Assembly: GCA_002337605.1 (NCBI GenBank)
Contig: DDGL01000014.1
Location: 197,827 to 261,826, forward strand
Source of the DNA: Flavobacteriaceae bacterium UBA1903
GTDB lineage: Bacteria; Bacteroidota; Bacteroidia; Flavobacteriales; Flavobacteriaceae
Reading direction: 5' to 3'
Length of the DNA stretch: 64,000 nucleotides
The translations under genes and the position numbers were made by a program. Positions 60,301 through 64,000 of this stretch are shown here, one piece after another (positions within the stretch are counted from its first letter, which is position 1; every line of letters starts with the position of its first letter). The notes beneath the pieces were generated by a model. That model was not told the DNA's origin, searched no databases, and saw only the letters and a list, made by a program, of their open reading frames with translations.

Positions 60301-60972
60301 TTAACCGGAGCACGCTACCAACGTCGTAGTAATACAGGTATTGCCTTTAATCCACAGGGTACAGCTCACATGGATCCAAACCTAGACACCAGACGTCTTG
60401 GGACAATTGTATCTTTATTTTCACATCTTGAAACCGGCGATGAAGAACTTGGTATACAAACACTGGGCGATTTAACCAACGGAACAAAAGTATTCCTTGG
60501 TTTTCAATCACTAATTGAAGCTGAAGATGAGTTTACCATTTCACTTTCAACGTTTACAGGAGATCAACTTTTTGAAGCCAGCATCTACCTTTATGATAAA
60601 GTGACTGGTATCACCACTAATTTAAAAGATAACAATTATCAATTTAGAAGTGGTAAAACAAAGCAGGATAGAAGGTTTACAGTGTTTTTTGAAACAGAAG
60701 AAAGCACTATATTAGATATCGGAGACGCTACTATAGAACCTATTATAATCTATCCAAATCCTGCCAAGAACCAATTGAATATTATAACGCCAATTTCTCA
60801 AGAAGTTCAAAGTATTAAAATTATAGATGTTCTAGGAAAAACATTGGTGATAAAAAACAGTGGCATTGAAAGTCATAGTGTTTTAGATGTTTCAAACTTA
60901 CATACTGGTGTTTACTTTGTTGAAATAAATAACAATGGTAAATCAATTATAAAGCGATTTATTAAACAGTAA
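57355..60972 (+). CDS. DUF1028-MAM-MAM T9SS surface protein
   Basis: A 1205-residue protein. An N-terminal hydrophobic helix (LFLLGTSIALGATFF) anchors or exports it. Residues about 60-290 are a DUF1028 domain (TFSIVAYDKTTGQVGGAACSC, GVDSPGAAGFSGSSNG), the Ntn-hydrolase-like family. Two MAM domains follow (about 294-465 and 467-640), each with FDYHMFG near the centre and FPY at the start. A region of about 450 residues follows that I do not recognise. The end IIYPNPAKNQLNII, LHTGVYFVEINNNGKSII is a T9SS sorting domain. It follows the three jelly-roll paralogues and probably belongs to the same operon. Confidence 0.85.
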   Translation: MIHKLRTTPAKLFLLGTSIALGATFFLIKNNTGTASVVPAENFTENGRTNPDTSRDSEGDTFSIVAYDKTTGQVGGAACSCVSYTNGIDFLSDLITDGTNNPDNIVGAIHSQAAYNATTQAFARNRMLAGDTPQQIIDATVASDGNSASRQYGVVGVDSPGAAGFSGSSNGDYKNDQQGDNALYTYSIQGNILDTSNGQDLLDDMEAIFNSTTGSLGDKLMAALQAAKRVGGDSRCQSRGNSGRTAFIQVLSPGETSPGLAYDVGDSVAAVADLIEPIDVLQCLYDAGENTPFCRQTVSSFPYTMDFEQKSWEQEVATCSVNSSWIRSRFASPTGGTGPSGPSQGTLYSFVESSSVGGQGTSPRNAIIGSPCFEIPVGEITKMTFDYHMFGTSMGSLAVTVNDGSGWTSEWSESGNQGDIWNTTEIDLSAYAGSTIKIRIDATTGNGSSSDMAIDNIKIFQEGPVNCTTSINTFPYTESLESDLGDWSQASGDDGNWTENTGGTPSNNTGPSASSYGASYIYLESSDPVATGQPTAIGFNATAILEGPCFDLTTMPAAYFNFDYHMFGATSGSLTLQASSIEGVWNNIFSVSGQNVNDWIPTSVNLSAYLGGNVRLRFVGVTGSSFTSDIAIDSFVLSSCSGITKTWKGNEWSSAGTPNGNNPILIDDAFSTATASSLDGCFIEVNTGSTLTVAPDDYLNITNDITINGTLLVAHTANVVQSNDDALVTNNGTINVNITTPVLQTRDFMVMGSPMTGDTRDGVFQDAFLVLNHHPMDFIPYDGIPAGATNFSDQNGNFWNSYSGAINPGEGYIVRPQSGYNDPANESYDMTYEGGTLNNGTITRPAIFNGAVDNPDGTPIVFANPYASAISASDFVSHNTLVNEIYFWEHLTPPSVIVPGEGLRFDMDDVSIYNGSMGTPASNDPGTSTTPNGVISTGQGFAIKSFGTGDVEFTNAMRLTSGNTTLRTSESTSRSENSLVLNLTGARYQRRSNTGIAFNPQGTAHMDPNLDTRRLGTIVSLFSHLETGDEELGIQTLGDLTNGTKVFLGFQSLIEAEDEFTISLSTFTGDQLFEASIYLYDKVTGITTNLKDNNYQFRSGKTKQDRRFTVFFETEESTILDIGDATIEPIIIYPNPAKNQLNIITPISQEVQSIKIIDVLGKTLVIKNSGIESHSVLDVSNLHTGVYFVEINNNGKSIIKRFIKQ

Positions 60973-60990
60973 TTGGTATCAAATGAAACT

Positions 60991-61317
60991 TTAAATAAAT
61001 TTCATAAAGCTATAAAAAGACCTCTTTTTTAAATAATTGAGGTCTTTTTCATTTGTATAAGCCTCTCTTTCAAAAGAAATATTTCGATACGCCTGGTACC
61101 TGTTTTTATAGTGAACCCAACGCACTAAAAATTCAATGAGATACCAAAAGTAGAAAAACAACACTAAGAGTTCAGCTTGCTGTTGCAGGTGAATACGTTC
61201 ATGATTCAAAATTCGTAAATCCTTTTTCATTTCTTTTTTCCGAAGGATTATAAAGGGCCACAACGCTATTCCGTTAAAACCTTTCCGAAGTAAATATTTG
61301 TTTACCAACACTAACAT
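60991..61317 (-). CDS. Small HExxH protein, possible metallopeptidase-like, unknown function
   Basis: A 108-residue protein. It has HERIHLQQQAELL (HExxH at 39-43), a membrane-like stretch LLVLFFYFWYLIEFLV, and FEREAYTNEKDLNYL, with a Glu that could be a third metal ligand. The pattern fits a short gluzincin-like protein. The family is unnamed to me. Its 3' end carries the terminator hairpin of the neighbouring transcript. Confidence 0.7.
   Translation of the reverse strand: MLVLVNKYLLRKGFNGIALWPFIILRKKEMKKDLRILNHERIHLQQQAELLVLFFYFWYLIEFLVRWVHYKNRYQAYRNISFEREAYTNEKDLNYLKKRSFYSFMKFI
61014..61049 (+). terminator. Intrinsic terminator lying inside the convergent HExxH gene
   Basis: AAAAAGACCTC (61014-61024) pairs with GAGGTCTTTTT (61039-61049). 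It ends the plus-strand island transcript but is encoded within the last 20 codons of the minus-strand gene (NEKDLNYLKKRSFYSF). Confidence 0.8.
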
Positions 61318-61398
61318 CCCTACAAAAATACCCTTTTAAGAAACAGCTTTTAAAATTTGAATACCCATTTCGCATTTCGTTTTTTGTATTTTTGAATT

Positions 61399-61563
61399 AT
61401 GCTATTCCCAAAGAAGAAAATAGAACTAGAAGAAGGCGATTTTTACCTCACTCCAGAAGGCTATAAATGCTTTACCGAACAGTACCACCTTAAAAGAGGC
61501 TATTGCTGCGAGAGTGGGTGTAGACACTGCCCCTACGGATACAATAAGAAAACATCAACATAG
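61399..61563 (+). CDS. DUF5522 family small protein
   Basis: A 54-residue protein, ATG 61399 to TAG 61563. The Cys-rich C-terminus KRGYCCESGCRHCPYGY is diagnostic of DUF5522 and looks metal-binding. TATTTTTG at 61387-61394 lies 4 bases before the ATG, so the transcript may be nearly leaderless. It lies between the HExxH gene and hutU. Confidence 0.85.
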   Translation: MLFPKKKIELEEGDFYLTPEGYKCFTEQYHLKRGYCCESGCRHCPYGYNKKTST

Positions 61564-61609
61564 AAGCAACCCCACACATAATTTTCAGACTTCTAAACAC
61601 AGCACTCCC

Positions 61610-63586
61610 ATGACATTTAAAGACGAAATAGTACAAGGCATCCCAAAGCAACTCCCAGAGGTTAAAAAATATGACCCCGAAGTAAACCATGCACCAAAAC
61701 GCAAAAAAATTCTTTCTGCCGAAGAGGTAGTGCTGGCCTTAAAAAATGCGCTCCGGTATTTTAGCCCGGAACATCACGCCACCCTCCTTCCGGAGTTTAA
61801 AAAAGAACTGGAAGACTTTGGGCGTATTTACATGTACCGCTTTAGACCAGATCATAAAATATATGCACGTCCCATAACCGAGTATCCTGGTAAAAGTGAA
61901 CAAGCTAAAGCCATAATGCTAATGATACAAAACAACCTGGATCATGCTGTTGCACAACATCCACATGAGCTAATCACGTATGGCGGAAATGGCGCAGTTT
62001 TTCAAAATTGGGCACAGTACAGGTTGGTCATGCGCTATTTAGCCGAAATGACGAACGAACAAACCCTGGTGATGTACTCTGGTCACCCGCTGGGTTTATT
62101 TCCTTCCCATAAAGATGCTCCTCGTGTAGTTGTCACTAATGGAATGATGATTCCCAACTACTCACAACCTGATGACTGGGAAAAATTTAATGCTCTTGGT
62201 GTAACCCAGTATGGACAAATGACCGCTGGAAGCTATATGTACATTGGCCCACAAGGAATTGTACACGGAACAACCATTACAGTGCTGAACGGATTTAGAA
62301 AAATTAAAAAATCTCCCAAGGGAGGACTTTTCGTTACTTCAGGGTTGGGGGGTATGAGTGGCGCACAGCCTAAAGCCGGAAACATTGCTGGCTGCGTAAC
62401 CGTTTGTGCCGAGGTAAATGAAAAAGCAACCAAAACCCGTCACAGTCAAGGCTGGGTAGACGAGGTAATAAGTGATGTTAGATTACTATCCACTCGGGTA
62501 AAAGAAGCTGTAGCCAACAAAGAAACGGTATCAATTGCTTATGACGGTAATGTTGTAGATGTCTGGGAACATTTTTATAAGGAGGATATTACAATAGACC
62601 TGGGAAGTGACCAGACCTCCTTGCACAACCCGTGGGCCGGCGGGTATTACCCTGTAGATATGAGCTACGAAGATGCCAACGAGATGATGGCAAACAATCC
62701 TGAACAATTTAAAACTGAAATACAACGCACTCTGAAAAGACATGCAGCAGCCATAAACAAACACACCGAAAAAGGGACTTATTTTTTCGACTACGGAAAT
62801 GCATTTTTATTGGAAGCTTCCAGAGCAGGTGCCGCTATTATGGCCGAAAATGGAATTGACTTCAAGTACCCTAGCTATGTTCAGGATATTATGGGACCTA
62901 TGTGCTTTGATTATGGTTTTGGACCATTTCGCTGGGTATGTGCTTCAGGAAAACCTGAGGATCTAGCCAGGACCGATGCTATTGCCTGCGATGTGCTGGA
63001 AGAAATCATGAAATCTTCGCCAGCCGAAATTCAGCAGCAAATGCAGGATAATATTACCTGGATTAAAGGCGCACAAGAAAATAAACTCGTAGTAGGAAGT
63101 CAGGCAAGGATCCTTTATGCCGATGCCGAAGGTAGAATGAAAATTGCGAGTGCTTTTAATACGGCTATTTCAGAAGGCAAGCTAGGAACTGTTATTCTAG
63201 GGCGTGACCATCACGATGTTTCAGGAACAGATTCTCCTTACCGGGAAACCAGCAACATTTACGACGGGAGTCGTTTTACAGCAGACATGGCTATCCATAA
63301 TGTGATTGGAGATAGCTTTAGAGGAGCCACCTGGGTAAGCATCCACAATGGGGGTGGCGTAGGCTGGGGAGAGGTTATTAACGGTGGCTTCGGTATGGTT
63401 CTTGATGGTAGTAAGGATGCGCAACGACGTCTGGAAAGTATGTTATTCTGGGATGTAAATAACGGAATCGCTAGACGCAGTTGGGCACGAAATGATGAAG
63501 CGATTTTTGCTATAAAAAGAGAGATGGATCGCAATCCAAGCCTTACTGTAACGCTTCCTAATTTTGTAGATGAATCATTATTATAA
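61610..63586 (+). CDS. hutU: Urocanate hydratase
   Basis: Converts urocanate to imidazolone propionate in histidine degradation. It has 658 residues from ATG 61610 (MTFKDEIVQGIPKQLPEVKK), the long Bacteroidetes form. Typical segments are ITYGGNGAVFQNWAQYRLVM, YSGHPLGLFPSHKDAPRVV, FVTSGLGGMSGAQPKAGNIAG, GFGPFRWVCASG and LGRDHHDVSGTDSPYRET (cut here). No other hut gene is in the window. A lipoprotein gene begins 12 bases downstream. Confidence 0.97.
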   Translation: MTFKDEIVQGIPKQLPEVKKYDPEVNHAPKRKKILSAEEVVLALKNALRYFSPEHHATLLPEFKKELEDFGRIYMYRFRPDHKIYARPITEYPGKSEQAKAIMLMIQNNLDHAVAQHPHELITYGGNGAVFQNWAQYRLVMRYLAEMTNEQTLVMYSGHPLGLFPSHKDAPRVVVTNGMMIPNYSQPDDWEKFNALGVTQYGQMTAGSYMYIGPQGIVHGTTITVLNGFRKIKKSPKGGLFVTSGLGGMSGAQPKAGNIAGCVTVCAEVNEKATKTRHSQGWVDEVISDVRLLSTRVKEAVANKETVSIAYDGNVVDVWEHFYKEDITIDLGSDQTSLHNPWAGGYYPVDMSYEDANEMMANNPEQFKTEIQRTLKRHAAAINKHTEKGTYFFDYGNAFLLEASRAGAAIMAENGIDFKYPSYVQDIMGPMCFDYGFGPFRWVCASGKPEDLARTDAIACDVLEEIMKSSPAEIQQQMQDNITWIKGAQENKLVVGSQARILYADAEGRMKIASAFNTAISEGKLGTVILGRDHHDVSGTDSPYRETSNIYDGSRFTADMAIHNVIGDSFRGATWVSIHNGGGVGWGEVINGGFGMVLDGSKDAQRRLESMLFWDVNNGIARRSWARNDEAIFAIKREMDRNPSLTVTLPNFVDESLL

Positions 63587-63598
63587 AAAAAATGTACT

Positions 63599-64000
63599 AT
63601 GAAACTATTTAAATTAACTCCGCTGCTTCTCTTGTTTGTGTTTGCATCGTGTACTTCGGTACGTGTAGCGACAGATTACGACAGGAAAGCAAATTTCAGC
63701 AACTATAATAGCTTTGCTTTTTATAAACCTGGTATCGATGAAGCTAAAATTAGCGACCTCGATAAAAAAAGAATTTTAAGAGCCATTGACGCTAATCTTC
63801 AAGCCAAGGGAATGACAAAGTCTCAGTCCCCAGCACTCCTTGTAAGTATCTTCACCAAAGAGCGTGAACGTGTAGATGTGTACAATAATAACTTCGGATA
63901 TGGATGGGGCTGGAATCCGTGGTGGTATGGCAATAACTGGGGGAGCACTGTGTCCCGCTCTACTGAAGGGAGTCTTTATATAGACCTCATAGATGCGAAG
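63599..64000 (+). CDS. DUF4136-like lipoprotein, cut by the window end
   Basis: Partial gene, 134 codons visible. A signal peptide with lipobox FASC (Cys18) is followed by VRVATDYDRKANFSNYNSFAFYKP, whose plan fits DUF4136, and by a Gly/Trp/Asn-rich stretch (YGWGWNPWWYGNNWG). It starts 12 bases after hutU. Confidence 0.75.
   Translation, partial: MKLFKLTPLLLLFVFASCTSVRVATDYDRKANFSNYNSFAFYKPGIDEAKISDLDKKRILRAIDANLQAKGMTKSQSPALLVSIFTKERERVDVYNNNFGYGWGWNPWWYGNNWGSTVSRSTEGSLYIDLIDAK

Noticed and set aside
1..64000. CRISPR array, prophage or insertion sequence
   Set aside because: No spaced repeat array, integrase, transposase, terminase or inverted-repeat-bounded element was seen.

Overview
The window is chromosomal DNA from a member of the Flavobacteriaceae (Bacteroidetes), probably a marine gliding bacterium. 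The evidence is a gldJ gliding lipoprotein gene, several proteins with type IX secretion (T9SS) C-terminal sorting domains, a Porin_10-type putative porin, a hybrid two-component regulator ending in an AraC domain, promoters of the Bacteroidetes TTTG/TAnnTTTG form, AT-rich intergenic DNA and many small lipoproteins. I see no prophage, insertion sequence, CRISPR array or rRNA.

Layout. 1-5.9 kb: gldJ, murF, two tRNA-Val genes and a class A penicillin-binding protein. 5.9-12.4 kb (minus strand): folC, a large Asp-box T9SS protein, a membrane protein and an exbB-exbD-tonB-like energy-transduction cluster. 12.6-18.6 kb: nhaD, a Glu/Leu/Phe/Val dehydrogenase, a DUF885 protein, a DUF2452 protein and anmK. 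18.7-21.6 kb: a two-gene secreted locus, an M43-like metalloprotease and a VCBS-repeat T9SS protein, whose first gene carries an 11-unit CT tract in its signal peptide and is out of frame as sequenced. 21.8-25.7 kb: acyl-CoA dehydrogenase, putative porin, rnhB. 25.9-33.4 kb: a PQQ-propeller-like lipoprotein, the hybrid regulator, a 50-residue sorting-domain-like peptide and a fibre-like secreted protein. 33.5-37 kb: a probable operon of four secreted or envelope proteins. 37-40.4 kb: lipB with a lipoprotein and a YqaE gene, a membrane-tethered LuxR regulator and a DUF1573 protein. 40.5-46.8 kb: lysS and mostly unrecognised secreted or membrane proteins. 46.8-47 kb: a likely small structured RNA. 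47-53.9 kb: an alpha-toroid protein, a diheme lipoprotein, two Spy-like small proteins, hemL, a glucosaminidase and a PLP enzyme. 54.1-61 kb: three paralogous jelly-roll-like secreted proteins and a 1205-residue DUF1028-MAM-MAM-T9SS protein. 61-64 kb: a small HExxH protein, DUF5522, hutU and a truncated DUF4136-like lipoprotein gene.

How it fits together. Housekeeping genes (cell wall, tRNA charging, haem, lipoate, folate, redox and amino-acid metabolism) are interleaved with surface-protein islands. The most notable system is the 18.7-21.6 kb locus: one added CT unit would restore a textbook signal peptide on the protease, and the second gene overlaps the first by 8 bases, so both could be switched by slippage. 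Second is the regulator at 28.4 kb: a near-identical 20-base GTTACA-type site lies upstream of the regulator gene and upstream of the peptide plus fibre-protein pair that follows it, suggesting an autoregulated local circuit. Third is the 54-61 kb island, where a MAM domain with a 13-glycine linker appears to have been inserted into one of three paralogues beside a gene carrying two related MAM domains. Gene functions are inferred from motifs read by eye; no database search was possible.
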